In this document: piece after piece, positions 11,164 to 24,756 of the stretch
Layout of the letters: every line of letters begins with the position of its first letter
How positions within the stretch are numbered: the first letter of the stretch is position 1
Source of the DNA: Tulasnella sp. 424
Lineage: Eukaryota > Basidiomycota > Agaricomycetes > Cantharellales > Tulasnellaceae
Direction of reading: 5' to 3'
DNA: 37,397 nt
Assembly (NCBI GenBank): GCA_019633425.1
Contig: WSUB01000271.1
Location: 1 to 37,397 of the forward strand
Notes under the pieces: model-generated
What the model saw: the letters and a program-made list of their open reading frames with translations, nothing else
Database searches by the model: none
Told to the model about the DNA's origin: nothing
Program-made: the position numbers and the translations under genes

Positions 11164-13834
11164 CCTTGGTTATCGCTGCTTTTTGAGTACTGGTAACTTG
11201 ACGTTGGCGAAGTGTGTGTATAGGATGAGTTGATGGTGGATGAAAAGAAGCACACCGCAACCACGAGGCTTCTACGTGGCGATGCACAAACTTGAAGTTG
11301 TGTACGGACCCTGAACAAACTGTTGCAACCAAAAGATGCGACTGCCCGCCGTCGAGAAATTTCAACGGTAGTAGGAGTACTGAGTGGAAAGGGACAAGTC
11401 GCGATCGATGAGTGAAGCCAGATTTTTGAATCTTAACTACCGGGGTTCGTATAGGGCTTGGTTGAGAGTCTTGTATGCCGGTGATTTCTGGCCTTACTGG
11501 AGTTGTTCGTAGAACCGGAGATACTGGAACTCTGCTCCACTGTAGTTGGTCTACGCACCCGTCTTCGACCTTGATTTGTCAGGCCATTTGTTTTCGACGG
11601 AAATAAACCCCCCACACGGGAAAAGGACAATGATGCAGGAGCGCGAACGGTTTACAAAGCTGAACATAAACGTCATTCCGATCGTATGACCAAAATACAA
11701 CGTAAGAACGGAGAGAGGTTCGTGCAACTATTGGGGTGAAAGAGAGGAGATTGGCTTAGAAACGAGGGAGGGTGAGACATACAAGACTGGAGGTTGAAAA
11801 AACTACCCTGACGAGAAGGAAACGACGGTCAGCGAATCCAACTGCTACGGATCCTCTGGCGCCCCACTAACCTTTCTACCTCAAGTCCGAAAACCCGAGC
11901 AACTTCCCACATTCTCTATTTGACCTGGACTCGCTCGACGGCCTCGGCTCCTCTATAACGTTCCAACTCTGAAGAAACCTGCCCCCCCGGGCATGTTTGC
12001 GGCTCCTCGGCGTAAATTCCACCTTAAGCTAAGCCGTCGGGTAAAAACTACCTACGGAATTCATCCACGGCCTCGGGGAGCGTTGATCGACAATTGAGGT
12101 TTCAAGCGATTCGTGCTGGAGGATCAAGGCGAACCCAAGTCGCCTCCACTCCGAACGGACAAGGTGTGGGTTTTCTGGGTAATAGACGGTCCGTGAGCTC
12201 GGGGCGAACGTGCACTTGCGATTGCGGAGAGGGTTGGTCAGTATTCGGGGTCGTTGTGGGGTCGCGGATATTGATTCGGTGAGTGGGGGGATGGAAGAAA
12301 GCATGGAGTCCAGATCGTGCCGCTACCGCGAGGAGAGGAGTGTCGCGTTCTTGGGAACGTCGTTGCGAAGGATGACACGGGCAGATGGAAATGAGGAAGT
12401 AGTTCACGGAGTAAATGCTAGTCAGAAATGAAAGGCGACTTTGACTGTACTGGATGTTTGACTGCTTTGATGTGGTGGTAACGCGAGGTGTACGACGGCG
12501 TTCAGCGTCATTCTGGACGTGAGGCGCAGCACGAAGAATGAGGAGTGCTGAAGCTTCAAAGGCACGCTGGCAGGAGATCTTGGTATTCCCTCTAAATACA
12601 ACTCCTAGTTGGAACTTTGAAGGAGGGGATTTGCAGAAGGGTGCAGCACACGTCGCGCTGCTACTGCAAAGGGCCGCAACATAAAACGCGAGGAGAGTGT
12701 ACAGTGGGAGGCGACTTTACTCTCGAGCGTCAGCGTGTCGAAGGGTCCGGGGTCGATGGGTGATTTTTTGGGTACGCTCCGGGCATCTTGCGAGGTTCTG
12801 GGGAAGAAGGTTGGTGTCAGACCTATTTTCACGGCAACACGCTCAAGGTGCTCGCAGGTGTCTAAAAGTTCCAACCTCAGATGTATCTGGCTCAGCGACG
12901 CCCGTGAGGGAGTCGTCTTCACCGTACGTTCGTAGTCCCTGTCTCCCTCACACGATCTCCGCCAATACGCGCGCAAGACTCCAAAAGCGGTCGAGTGTGG
13001 TGATAACCAATGCACGGTGAACTTAAATCAGAGTTGGGTCCATCGAGTACTCCTCCGCGGTCTTTGCAAGGTTCGGAATCGTGTAGGAGAATGGCAGAAA
13101 GGGCTGGTGCCGTTTGAGAGTGTCCTGGCTGGTCCCGGGATTTGAGGTCGTGGCCGTTTTGGGAATACACGACCTTGCGCAGAAGCATTAAGGTCTCTCC
13201 AGCCGATAATGGGAGACCCACTCGTAGCGTTGGAGGGAGTGAGAGAGATGCAAGCTTGCGAGGAATGATGTTTGCATGCTCTGTTTGATGCGAAACATGC
13301 GATGGAAGGAATGTTGAACGTCAGACATATTTGCATAGCAGCGACACGAGCAAAACGAGTACCTACACGAGACGTAATGCATCTCCGATAGAGTCGCGAG
13401 CTTTTGAATTGCGTGCTTGACTGGCTGCATGTGCTTTGGTTGTACTGGGGCTGGTAGCTGTTCGTTGGTCAGGAAGTAAACGCTGTGGTCCGTGCGTCGC
13501 TGGATGACTAAACTTTGTAGGACTTCCCTCCTGCTCGTCATCTCCCTCACCCAAGGACATCTCATCCCCCAATTCCTCGAGACGATTGTCAGTAGCGTGC
13601 ATACACACGTACGGTACGTGCGCTCGCTTTTTCAACGATCATCGCTCAATCAACGCGTCAGGCTTGCCGACAATGAAGATGGAGTGGAGTGATGGAGAGC
13701 GCGATGGCCAGCTCACCCAATGGGTCAAAATTAAAGCTCTTGACCCCCCCGTCCAAGGCTTCTCAGAAATTGGAATCCCGACGCCTACCGACTCCACAAA
13801 CAACCCAGAGAACTCTTACGGCGGGACATCCCTT

Positions 13835-13850
13835 CCCCCCCCCCCCCCCC
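13835..13850. repeat. C16 homopolymer
   Basis: Sixteen C in a row on the plus strand. The aligned stretch of spacer 3 (about 23790) has only short C runs. Likely slippage-prone. Confidence 0.9.
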
Positions 13851-15484
13851 GACGAGATACCGGGTTTGGGATACGGGGTTTGGACGTATTCTCTTTCCCC
13901 GTTGACGTCGTCTCTTCCGACGATCAATCGTCCAACGCGTTCCAGCAGTGGAACAAGGACAAGCCAACGCCGGCTCACCCGATAGGTCAAAACTCAAAGT
14001 TGAGGGACGGTCGCAGCACCCCGAAGCTGCCACGCTAAACCAACAGTGCACCGCATCCCGTCCTGATCCTACTTTACACCACCCCTCGCTTTAAAGAAAA
14101 ATTGAGTCACCAACTAACTATATCCTCCACTTCCGACAAACATCGCACAACGACTGGAAGGGGGGAAAGATAACTGGGTGGATTCAATTGGACGTCATTT
14201 GGGTATTGCATAGCCGCTCACTCGTCACCCTTCTTTTATCCCTCATAACTTTAAAACTCCGCGTCCCTAATGCCTCGCCCGCTCTTGTCCAGTGTCTCCG
14301 TCTTCTAATAAGTCAACAATCATATTCACTTTTCAGACCTCGCCTCTCCGTCGGTGCATCGAATCAACCGTACATGCCCCTCTTCCTGTATATCTTACGG
14401 CCCCGAGATAGAATGTTATGACCTAGAAAAGCAGGACCTTGCTCCGCTACCCCCTTCTTCCACTTTGCGACCGGCGAATTTACATTCAAAACACGGTGCG
14501 GACGGAGAAGTTAGTTGTCCATGCACCTTTGTACGTGGCAAATATGGATTCGGAAGAGGAGAAGCGCGCCTGACGTCCTCCACTCACGCTGACTGACGTT
14601 CGTGATGGAACGTCAGCTGTTTCTACATAAGATTGTCTTGCGCACCGCATCAGATTCCACGCTAAGTGACCAAGGACCTCTCATCAGCCGCACAGTCGCC
14701 GGCTATACAACTTTACAAAGTGAATATATTAATCGCTAGTCGGGCCGGCTCTCAGGGATTTCACAGCTCTTAGTGGGTGAAACTAAGCCAAGAGTCGGCA
14801 CACCCAGCCAGCTTGAGCTCTTGCCTCTAGTCTCCTTCTCTCCCCGGCCGTGCTAAAAAGAACCCGCAGCTCACCTCGACCTATCGAACTCGTGAAATCC
14901 CAGCCTCTTCTGCAAATCAAAACACATGTACCAAGTGCCAGAATGGAGAACGCGAAGCGACAGGGTTGCATTCTAGGGCAAGAACTCTGTCGATCGCGAA
15001 GGCGCGGACTCTGTACATTTCGGGTGGGGCATTCTAGCGTCCTTTTTTTGGTACTGGCTCTTCTTTATATCATTCATTCCGGTCTAGCTCATCATATATA
15101 ATTGTTTTTTGACATGGAGGAGCGAGGCTGGGAAAGTTGCTGCTGGGGTCCGAGGTACACGATCCTTTGGACGGCGGCGACGCGAGCCCAACGCCGAAAC
15201 TACATGCAACACGCCCCATTCTGCGTCCCAATGGTCTGTACCATTATAGCCCGAGAGAGAGAGAGCGAAATCTAACACGGTTGATCAAGACTAGATAGCC
15301 GCTCAAAAAATCCCAAGTCGTCTTGCTTTGCCGGACTCTTCTTCTGCTCTGGCCATGGGCGAAGCCCACCACGCACAGCCTGCATCGTTTTACCCCGAGC
15401 CTTAATTATTCCGATGTCAACTGCGCTATTGTCCACGATGCAAAACATCGTGCGATTGTGTGCTGAGAGCGTCACTTGACGTGC

Positions 15485-15493
15485 TATATAAAG
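15485..15493 (+). promoter_or_regulatory. Conserved TATA box pointing toward the 3' end of NLR copy B
   Basis: TATATAAAG, the counterpart of the TATA box at 5416. The ATG at 15512 opens the same peptide start (MSQVEVGRFVNN). An intron-like GTATGTTT...GTTTAG stretch follows in both units, but a one-base indel puts the downstream sequence in different frames, so a conserved spliced protein is not supported. Confidence 0.4.
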
Positions 15494-15784
15494 GGGGGTC
15501 CGGACTCCGGGATGTCCCAAGTTGAGGTCGGTCGTTTTGTGAATAACCTTCCTCGGTTGGACGTGTTGGCTTCCCAGAGTCGTCGACGGGCCTGTATGTT
15601 TGAAATAAAATATACCTCCCTGCTTCTTATTCGTTTAGCTCTCAAGTCCGTGTATCGTAAGGCACGCACGGAAGCCTGGCAATGGTTGCAAAACGCTCCA
15701 CCGATTCGACATACTTTACGCTAGTCACCAAATAAGCGCAGACTGAGTAACCAAGTGTACACCGCTTTCATACCAGGTAGTTTT

Positions 15785-15838
15785 GCATGGAAAGAAGGCG
15801 ATGCTCGTGGGGAATGTCCGACCCCGCCGAGCTTCGCG
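15785..15838. other. 54-bp perfectly conserved hairpin block downstream of NLR copy B
   Basis: Identical to 5733-5786; the hairpin is at 15803-15832. It lies about 60-115 bp beyond the stop codon of copy B, the same position as in copy A. Confidence 0.55.
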
Positions 15839-15898
15839 AGCGGCACCGACAATATGAATTCAGACTACAGACAGTATTACGAGCATACAACATGGAAA

Positions 15899-18800
15899 TC
15901 AAGGATTCAGTGATCGAGAAACATCTAAAATGAAAAGCTCATCATATGCACTAGTAAAGGCTAGTCTCCCTTGGCAAATTGAGATTTTGCTGCAGTGGCG
16001 ATTCCAGTACTGCGAGGGAACCCAAACCAAGCGTTGTAAGAAGAACGAAACCCAAGGTCCGTTAAAAAAAGGAAATTGAAATGGCTCTTGAAAAAAATTG
16101 TAGGCACGATACTCGAGATTTGCATCGGGATCACACCTTTGGAATGTGATGAGGTCATAAAGAACAACCGCATTGTCGCCGTAGTTAGCAAGGAGCTTCC
16201 CTTCTGGTAAGAGCTGAAGGAAAATTAGCCAGGGCTGTGAATCTTCCTCAATGGAGCCTATAAGAGCACCGGTTGCGGCATCCGATAGTAGGAGCTCTCC
16301 GCGACGCCCTCCAGAGGCGAGGAGCCCGCCATCCGGCGAGAATGCCAAACAATTAACCTGAGAGTCATGAAAGATTCGGGATGTATCCAGTAGCGCTCTG
16401 GAACTCGCATTCCACAACCGAACCGTGTTGTCATTGGAGCCAGATGCTAGAATCTTTCCATCTGGTGAAAAGGCGACAACATTTACGGAGGCTGTATGGC
16501 CAGAAAGCGGCACATCCAACAGTGTCCAGCTCGTAGTATCCCACATGCAGATTGTTTTATCTTGTGACCCAGATGCGAGAACCATTCCATCTGGAGAAAA
16601 GGCGAGGGAGGAAATCGTATCACTGTGACACGCTGGAAGCGTATCCAACGGTGTTCCGGTCTCGGCATCCCACAGTTGGATAGTTTTGGCATCACCACCA
16701 GAGGCAATGACTTTGCCATCTGGCGAGAAAGCGACGGTGGACATCCAACCTCTGGTGGGCCGATCACCGGAAAGGTCGGTCACGGCTGGAGCGTCCCAGA
16801 CATCCCATAGCTTCACTGTCTCATCCCAAGATCCTGATGCGAGGATCCTGCCGTTTGGTGAGAATACGAGGCTTGTGACATATAAACTGTGATGGGTTTG
16901 GTATTCGCCGCACTTCGTTCTGGTTTTCACATCCCAAAACTGAATAGCTTTACTGCGAGTGCATGCAACAGCAAGGATATTGCCGTCGGGTGAGAATGCC
17001 AAGGCATCAATCCCAGATGTATTTACACTGGGCGAGAAATGGATGGGTGCACGAGCTTTCAAGTCCCATAATGTAATCGTTCCGCCATCTTCGCCAGATG
17101 CAAAGATCGTTCCGTCCGGAGAAAAGACAAAACGTTTGATGGGCTCGCTATCGCCCGTCAAGGGCTCACCCAACGGCGTTCCAGCTTTTGCATCCAACAG
17201 CTGAATGCCCATGCCATGGTCTTCCAGATTTAATGCTAAGACTTTGGCATCCGGCGAGAGTGCCGCTTTCAACGACCAGGGGTCACCGAAGTGAAAGGTT
17301 ACAGGCGGTCCAAGCGACAGGCCAGTTTCGCGGCCCCAGAACCGGATTGTCCCATCACGGGATACAGATGTAAGTGTCTTGCCGTCGGAAGAGAAGGCGA
17401 GAGACAGAATTCCGCGTGTATGAGCTTCAAGAGGCTGAACCAACAAATCACCTGACTCGGCATCCCACAAGCAGATGGCGCCGCACTCCGATCCCGACGC
17501 GAGAGTTTTACCGTCAGGCGATGAAGCGAGTGCTTGGACCTCACTGTTATGGCCCATTAGAGGCTCTCCAAGCTGCATACCAGTCTCGCAGTCCAATAAT
17601 CGAATCGTGCCATCGCTACATCCCGACGCAAGAGCTCTTCCGTCCTGCAGGAACACGACATCGTTCACCATTGAGCTGGTAGAGCGTTCCCAGAGACTTA
17701 GAGACCACACTTGCTTCTGTGTACCAAGCAAGATGCGGTTCAACGCGTGGCTGGAATAGTACTCCCAGACTTTTGTCCTCGTCGGACAGAAAGGGAGGGC
17801 TGAGGCGTATATGTGCAGCGCTCCGAATGAAATTGGCTCCAGAAATGATGTGATGAACCGATGAGCATCGTTCCAAATGGCCACGAGCTCCGAGTCAAAC
17901 ATCGCGTCGGGATTCCCCTGCAACGAGAGATTAGTTTCTTTTAATTATTCTCCATATATCATATGAATCGCTCACCTGAAGCCACGTATGGACTTGTTTT
18001 GCCATTGCCAATGCTTCCGTGGTCGCCCAGGTAAGACTCATGACCTCGAGCCAGCATAAGAGCTTCGTTTTGCTGAACGACTTAAGATTGCACAATTCCA
18101 ATTTGAACGAAGTCTCCCCCGCTTCCGTGCACCAGTTTCCCGCCACGAGATGCGTCGACCAGGACCGGCAGCAATACGCAAGGCCTTTGGACACCTCGCG
18201 TTCCACAACATCCTGAACCTCAGCATTTGATTTGGATAGGTCATTGAGGTGGCAAATATTCTTCCGGAGATTTCGGGTCATTAGAGTCAGGCACTGGCCT
18301 GTGATATTGCGGTGATTCTGACCGAGGTCGATAAAATAGGGCTCCCGACCACATCGTTGTTCGTCGACGAGTAAATCTCGGACAGACGTGTGGACGAGTC
18401 GCATGGGCTCGTTGGGTGAGTCGGGAATATACACCAGCGATCTGAGGTCGCACAGAATCTCTAGGCGAAGGAGGTGAATCATCTGTTCTTGATGTTTGTT
18501 GCGGAACATGGATTGCTCGGCGGAGAGGAAGGTGAAGACCTCAAGGGAGATGGGATACGTGGCCGCCGTAAGCGTGCCGAGGAGGCGGAGGAGAAGTTCA
18601 GCTCTCCCAGGTCGTTTCTTCGCTTTTTCGTATGCCCTGGAAAGGATCTGAGCGTACAGGTTGTCCAGGCCATCGCAAAGCGACGGGGACTCCAGAAGCT
18701 CCTCCAGACGAAGCTCCGGTGACCCTTCAGAGATGTACTCCACAGCGGTTTGCGCCCATTGGAACAGACCTTGAGACATTTGCACAAGGGATTGAATCGC

Positions 18801-21199
18801 TGCCTGCGGTGGCCAGTTATCGGAAAGACCATGGTTTTTCCTTGTTACTGAAAAGCGGTGCTGAAGAAGTTGCCCGATATCCTGATCGATAGTGACTAAG
18901 GTGTCGAGATCTACCGTCCGCCATTTACGAGGTTCCAAAGCTCGAAGCAGTGGGGTCTCGGGGCGGGTAGTGAGCAGGAATTTGAAGGTGTTCGGGAATG
19001 ATGAGGCATGCTGATAAATGAGGTTCACGAAATCCATCGCATATTTGGTGTCCCCGCATTCGTCAAGCGCATCCACAACAATCAGTATAGGATGGGTATT
19101 TTGTCGAAGCCTTTCCGCTGAGGCTACGAAGAGGAGCTTGAACTGCTCCTGAAGACGCTCCTGGCCGACATCTTCGTTCTCCCGTATGCTCTGTAGAATC
19201 GCTTCCTTGACTTCCAGGATCACGCAGCTTCCGAGCTGCCGAGAGAGTGAGCAGACCAGGCGCCGATCCAAAGCGTTCTGACCCCGCCGAAAATGGAAAA
19301 TTGCAAATGCTGCCCGGTATCTCCAATTGTATGCCACCGTCGACGCGAGGGTGGATTTGCCACGACCGGCCATTCCACGGATCCACAATACGCGCTCCGA
19401 CGGCGACGTGTTCCTGATCCAGTCGTCGATACGTTCGAGAACTTCAACTCTCGTTCCGGGGAGGCAAACGACGTCTTCAATTGCATTGCCTCGCGCGCCG
19501 TAGCTTGCATCTCCCAGACGATCCAGCAGTCGCCGTTGTTCCTTCCGTATTTCCGTGTCGTCTAAGGCAGTGGTATTAGCTTAAGGTCGCCTTCAGGAGC
19601 CACAAACCCCACATAGCTCATTGAGTAGACTGGTAGTATTGAGGCTGATGAGTAACTGATGCATGAGAGGGAGATTCAGCGAATGTGACTTCTATAGGGA
19701 ACTAGGCACGGACTTGTAGTTCTTCCAAAGCAACACGAATCGTTTCTTGATACCCTTTCAATGCTTCGGCCTGACCGCTGGAGGTAAATAGTTTCCGGAG
19801 GGTTCCCTGTGAGTTCAACTCGTCGATCTTTTTCCGCACCGATTGAAGCTCGCTGAAGAGAGAATGTCAGCGATTCTCCTGCACGTCTGGTTGGCTGGAG
19901 GAATTCAAAACCTCTGCAGTTCTGTAATTCGTTGAAGAAAATCCTCTCGTGGACGTTCAGTAGACCTCTTCCTAAAGTGTCCCAAAAGGCCAGATAGACG
20001 TGCTGTACGAGTCTCCAGGTCCTTGGCCGCTTCCGTATTACTATCCATTATCTTGGCGTAGGTAGGTGTCAGATGGAAGGAAGGCAAATGATGACGCATA
20101 GATTTCCTTCACCTGTACCATCTTAACAACTGCCAATCCTACTTTGGAACCGGCCCCAATGTAGCTTCCTACCACAGGAATCGTTCCAGATAAAGCCTCA
20201 ATCGTCTCGAACGTGGTCCGCGCTACCTCCAGCCTTTCACGGCGTCGCTCGGGAGTGAGTTCTGGCCGGATCTGGTCGTCAGAAGGCCTTGTCGCGGCGC
20301 TAAGTGGTGTCTGTTGCTGCACCGGAACGCCTGCCTTTCCGGCCGTGCCGGCAAGGAGGTTGGGCTGGTTGCCCGGAGCTTGTGAGATAGGCGTGATCTC
20401 AACATCGACGTTGGTTGAGTTATTTTGGCTACTAGACGGCGCAATAAGGTTCTTGTTAACTTGGCCTGCCAAGGGGTAGTCTAAGGCAAGTGGTAAGTTT
20501 CTGAATTTTTTGCATCAAGTGGGGGTGCTTACGAGTCACGGGGTCGTCCGGTAGGTGGTCCTTTGAACGGTATACTTGAGTGAAGAAACGCAGCAGACAG
20601 TCAAGGTAATTCTCTTACCCGAAGGGCTGCCAGAGCCTTGCCGATATTATTGCGACATTCTCGCAAGGCTGTGCGACATCCATCCTTGCTCAGCGATGCG
20701 AAGGGGTACTTAACTACGTCCGCAAACTCCCTCTTCGATCCATATTTTCTATACGTCTTTTTCAATCGCGCACAAACGTCTTCCATGGCTCTGCGGCGTG
20801 CAAGTGGCTCATTTAGCGCCCAAACGATAAGCGGAGAGGCCGGTCGAACGCACACGGCGAATTGTTCAATCGAGTTCTGCAGCTCTCCGGGAGTTGGGGT
20901 CAGTTCAACCTGTATGTTCTTTAGGTCAGGAGCGTTGTTGATAGTTTCCAGAAGTTCTTTCACGGCGATGACCGAGTCTTCAGGCCAGTTCGACGTGTCC
21001 TAAAGTATTGTTAGTTGGAAACCAAGTACCGATCCAAGGAATGTATTACCTCGAGAATCGCAATCACGGCTTTTTTAGCATTCTCTACTCGGGTGTACAA
21101 GCTGGTATGAGCGAGCCGGTCTTGAGAGACCCCTAGATCGATTCGGCGGGAGGATGACGGTTTCGTCGGTTTGCTGCCTGAATTTCCTCCGCTGCTCAT
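15899..21199 (-). CDS. NACHT-WD40 NLR-like receptor, copy B
   Basis: A tandem paralog of copy A with the same nine-exon plan and phases: 21050-21199, 20619-20999, 20533-20560, 20113-20480, 19912-20051, 19714-19852, 19613-19655, 17976-19561, 15899-17917 (about 1617 aa). Domain order is the same: a helical N-terminus with the IPVVGSYIGAG segment, NACHT (Walker A GMAGRGKST, Walker B ILIVVDALDE), linker, and about 12 WD40 units. By eye the NACHT exon is about 80% identical to copy A in protein. Differences are spread through the WD40 repeats, yet the number of repeats is unchanged. The exon 6 donor is GTCCGT where copy A has the more usual GTCAGT, so splicing there may be weaker. No stop or frameshift was seen. 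Role by family knowledge: an NLR receptor, possibly in non-self recognition. The ligand is unknown. Confidence 0.93.
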
Positions 21200-24100
21200 C
21201 CTTGGTTATCGCTGCTGTTTGAGTAAGGTTAACTTGACTTTGACGATGTTTTATATGATGAGTCGATGGAGGTGGATGAGAAGAAGCACACCGCACGAGG
21301 CCGGCGTGGCAGTGCAAGCGGTGCCTGCGAGCCCGGGAACAAACTGTTGCAACCCGAAGATGCGACTCCCCGCCGTCGAGAAATCTCAAACAGTACGAGT
21401 ACTGAGTGGAAAGGGACAAGTGGTGATCCAGGAGGGAAGCCAGATTGGAATCTTAACTACCGGGGTTCGTATAGGGCTTGCCCGTCGAGAGTCTTGTATG
21501 CCGGTGATTTCTAGCCTTACTGGAGTTGTTCTTTAGAATCGGGAATACTGTAACTTTGCTCCACTGTAGTTGGTCCCACCCGTCTTCGACCTCGATTTGT
21601 CAGGCCATTTGTTTTCGAGGGAAACGAACCTCGCACACGGTAAAAGTACAATGCTGCAGGATCGCGAACGGTGTAGAAAACTGAACGTAAACGTCATTCC
21701 GATCGTAGGACCAACATACAACGTAAGAACGGAGAGAGGTTCATGCAACCATTGGGGTCAAAGAGAGGAGATTGGCTTAGAAACGAGGGTGGGTGAGACA
21801 TACAAGACTGGAGGTTGAAAAAACTACCCAGACGAGAAGGAAACGTCGGTCAGCGAATCCAACTGCTTACGGATCCTCTGGAGCCCCCCTAACCTTTCTA
21901 CCTCAACTCCGAAAACCCGAGCAACTTCGCCCATTCTCTGTTTGACCCCCACTCGCTCGACAGCCTCGGCTCCTCTATAACGTTCCAACACCTGCCCCCG
22001 CGCATGTTTCCGGCTCCTGGGCGTAAATTTCATCTTAGGCTGAGCTGTCGGGTAAAACTACCACGAAATTTCATCAACGGCCTCGGGGAGCGTTGATCGA
22101 CAATTGAGGTTTCAAGCGATTTGTGCTGGAGGATCAAGACGAACCCAAGTCACCTCCACTCCGAACGGACAAGGTGTGGGTTTTCCGGATAATCGACGGT
22201 CCGTTGGCTGGGGCGAACGTGCACTTGCGGTTGCGGAGAGGTTGGTGCGTATTCGAGGTCGTCGTGGGGTCGCGGATGTTAATTCGGTTAGCGGGGGATG
22301 GAGAAAAGGATGGGGTCCAGATCGTGTCGCTGCCGGTAGGGGAGGAGTGTTGCGTGCTTGGGAAAGTCGTTGCGGAGGGTGCCACGGGCAGATAGGAATG
22401 AGGAAGTAGATGACGGAGTAAATGGTAGTCGGAGATGGAAGTCGGCTTTGGACCTATATAGGGTGTTTGACTTGAAGTCCCCCGCATTGAGGTTGCGGCG
22501 GTGGGTGTACGACATCGTTCGGGGTCTCTCTGGATGTGAGGCGCAGCACGGAAAACGACGAGTACGGGAGCTTCAAAGGCGCACTGACAGGTGAGCCTGG
22601 TATCCACCTCCAGATCCAACTCCTAGATGGAACGCGGAAGGAAGATCTGTAGGGGTGGTGACACACGTCGCGCCGGTACCGCGAAGGGCTAAAACAGCGC
22701 GACGAGAGAGTGCAAAGTGGGAAGCGAGTTTACTCTCGAGTGTCCGTGTTTCGGAGCGTCCGGGGTCCATGGGTGATTTTTGGGACGCTTCGGGCATCTT
22801 GCGAGGGTCCTTAGGAAGAAGGAAGGTTGGTATCAGACCTACTTTCACGGGATAACGCAAAAGGTGCTCACAGGTGTCCAAAGGTTCCAATCCCATTGTA
22901 TCTAGCTCGGCGCCGGTGAGGGAGTCGTCTCCGTCATACGTTCGTCGTCCCTTCCTCCCTCACACGATCTCCGCCAATACGCGCGCAACGAAAGCGGTCG
23001 AGTGTGGCAATAACCAGTGCACGTGAGCCTGAATCAGAGTTGCGTTATTCGTTTCCTCCTCCGCGGTCCTTGCAAGGGCGGGAATGGCAGAGAGGGTTTG
23101 TGCCATTTGAGTGTCGTCGCTGATCCTGAGATCCGAGGTCGACGCCGTTTGGGAATACACGACCTTGCGCAGAAGCATGAATGTCTCGCCGGCCAATGGT
23201 GGGAGACCCATTCTCAGCGTTAGAGCGGGCGAGCCGGGGGTAAGGTTGCGCGAAACGAGGGTTTTCATGCGTTGTTGGATGCTGTGGAAGCGGAATGTTG
23301 GACGTCAGACGGATTTGCTTAGCATCGCGACGAGCAGAACGAGTACCCACACAAGACGTGACGCACCTCCGATGGAGTCGCGAGCTTCTGGATAGCGTTC
23401 TTGACTGGCTGCATGCGTTGGACTTGGGGTGCTGTTCGTTGGTCTGGAAGTGAATGATGCGGTCCGTGCGTCACTGGATGACTAAACTTTTCGTTGACGT
23501 CATCTCACTTCACCCAAAGACATCTCATCACCCAATTACCCCGGGATGATCGTCAGTAGCGTGCATATACACATGCCGTACGTGCGCTCGCTTTTTCAAC
23601 GATCATCGTTCAATCAATGCGCCAGGCTTGCCGACAATGAAATGGAGTGGAGTGATGGAAAGCGCGATGGCCAGCTCACCCAATTACATTAAGTTCTTGA
23701 CCCCCGTCCAAAGCCTTTCAAAAATTGGAAACCCGACGCCTACCGACTCCACAAACAACCCAGAGTACTCTTACGGCGGACCACCCCTTCCTTTCCGACG
23801 AGATACCGGGGTTTGGGCTATGTACGGGGTTTGAACGTATTCTCTTTCCCCGTTGACGTCCTCCACTCATGCGATGACTGAACGTTCGTGATGGAACGTC
23901 ACCTGTTTCTACATAAGGTCGTATTGCGCACCGCATCAGACTCAACGCTAAGTGTCGAAGGACCACTCATCGGCCGCACAGTCGCCGGCCATCGCTCGTC
24001 GGGCCCGCTTTCGGGTATTTTATAGCTCTCAGTGGCTGAACCAAACCAAGGGTCGGCACACCCAGCTAGCTTGAGCTCTCGAGATCTCGCCTCTAGTCTC

Positions 24101-24276
24101 CTTATCTCCCCGGCCATGCTAAAAGGAACCCCGCAGCTCGTGTCGACGTGAAATCCCAGCCGCATCTGCAAATCAGACCACATGTACCACTTGCCAGAAT
24201 GAAGAACGCGAAGCGACAAGGTTGCATTCTAGGGCAAGAACTCTGTCGATCCCGAAGGCACGGCTCTGTACATGTC
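21200..24276. other. Spacer 3 of the NLR tandem array, left part (no convincing gene)
   Basis: Homologous to spacers 1 and 2 from the start codon of copy B outward. Relative to spacer 2 it has lost 668 bp at the TGACGTC motif (23854-23860), where spacer 2 has two copies of that motif. Homology runs up to CTCTGTACAT at 24264-24273 and stops at 24276, where the outer transposon begins. It resumes at 37243. No gene is called. Confidence 0.75.
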
Positions 24277-24389
24277 CATCACGTCGGACACCCCCAGCTT
24301 ATATGGTCTTATCAATGTCTGAAAAGCACTTGTATAGAGTAAAAGATATATATGGCTAACCAGAAAATAGGCATCGGTTGTGGGCGCTC

Positions 24390-24511
24390 ATGACAGCATA
24401 GAGGGTTTATGTAATACATCAAGTCTAAAATTCTGGTAGACCTTGTGAGATCGCTAAGCACCGGAATGTCTCGAAGAACCAAATGGGATTATGACAGCAT
24501 AGAGAGTTTAT
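24390..24511. repeat. Subterminal direct repeat of the outer element
   Basis: A 21-bp motif (ATGACAGCATAGAG, then A or G, then GTTTA plus T) occurs at 24390-24410 and again at 24491-24511 with one mismatch. A TAGACC/GGTCTA motif also recurs in both subterminal regions (about 24437, 24523, 37118, 37176). Such repeats are typical transposase-binding sites in CACTA-like elements; binding is not shown here. The rest of 24282-24756 shows no gene. Confidence 0.6.
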
Positions 24512-24756
24512 CGTATTCCACAAGGTCTAGGAGTATGGTACTGCAGTACAATAGCTGATAATGGGAGGTGGTCCTTGGGAGCATTGCAGAGAGTACACAG
24601 ATCCTCCATGCACATAACGTGCTTGACGGAGCTCACATGCAGACTCTCAGCCCCCCTGATTCTTTGCGGATCCCCGAATATTATAAATATGAGATATCCG
24701 ATTAAAATATATATGTAATCACAGATCCGGGTGAACGAGAATCTAATCTAATGATG

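Larger units (their letters stand above)
11164..15898. other. Spacer 2 of the NLR tandem array (no convincing gene)
   Basis: About 4.7 kb between the start of NLR copy A and the end of NLR copy B, homologous to spacers 1 and 3. It holds the upstream region of copy A on its left, a C16 run at 13835-13850 that is absent in spacer 3, and two TGACGTC motifs (13903 and 14571) that bound a segment deleted from spacer 3. On its right are a TATA box and the conserved hairpin block. Open frames up to 150 codons exist but their frames are not preserved in the homologous spacers. No gene is called. Confidence 0.7.

Noticed and set aside
12605..13635. Chain of minus-strand frames in the spacers with recurring pieces such as AGETFMLLRKVVYS and MQPVKHAIQKLA
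   Set aside because: Seen in all three spacers but frame-breaking indels (for example 10 nt before MQPVKHAIQ) separate the pieces, and I recognise no family. It could be an old dead gene; evidence is too weak to call it.
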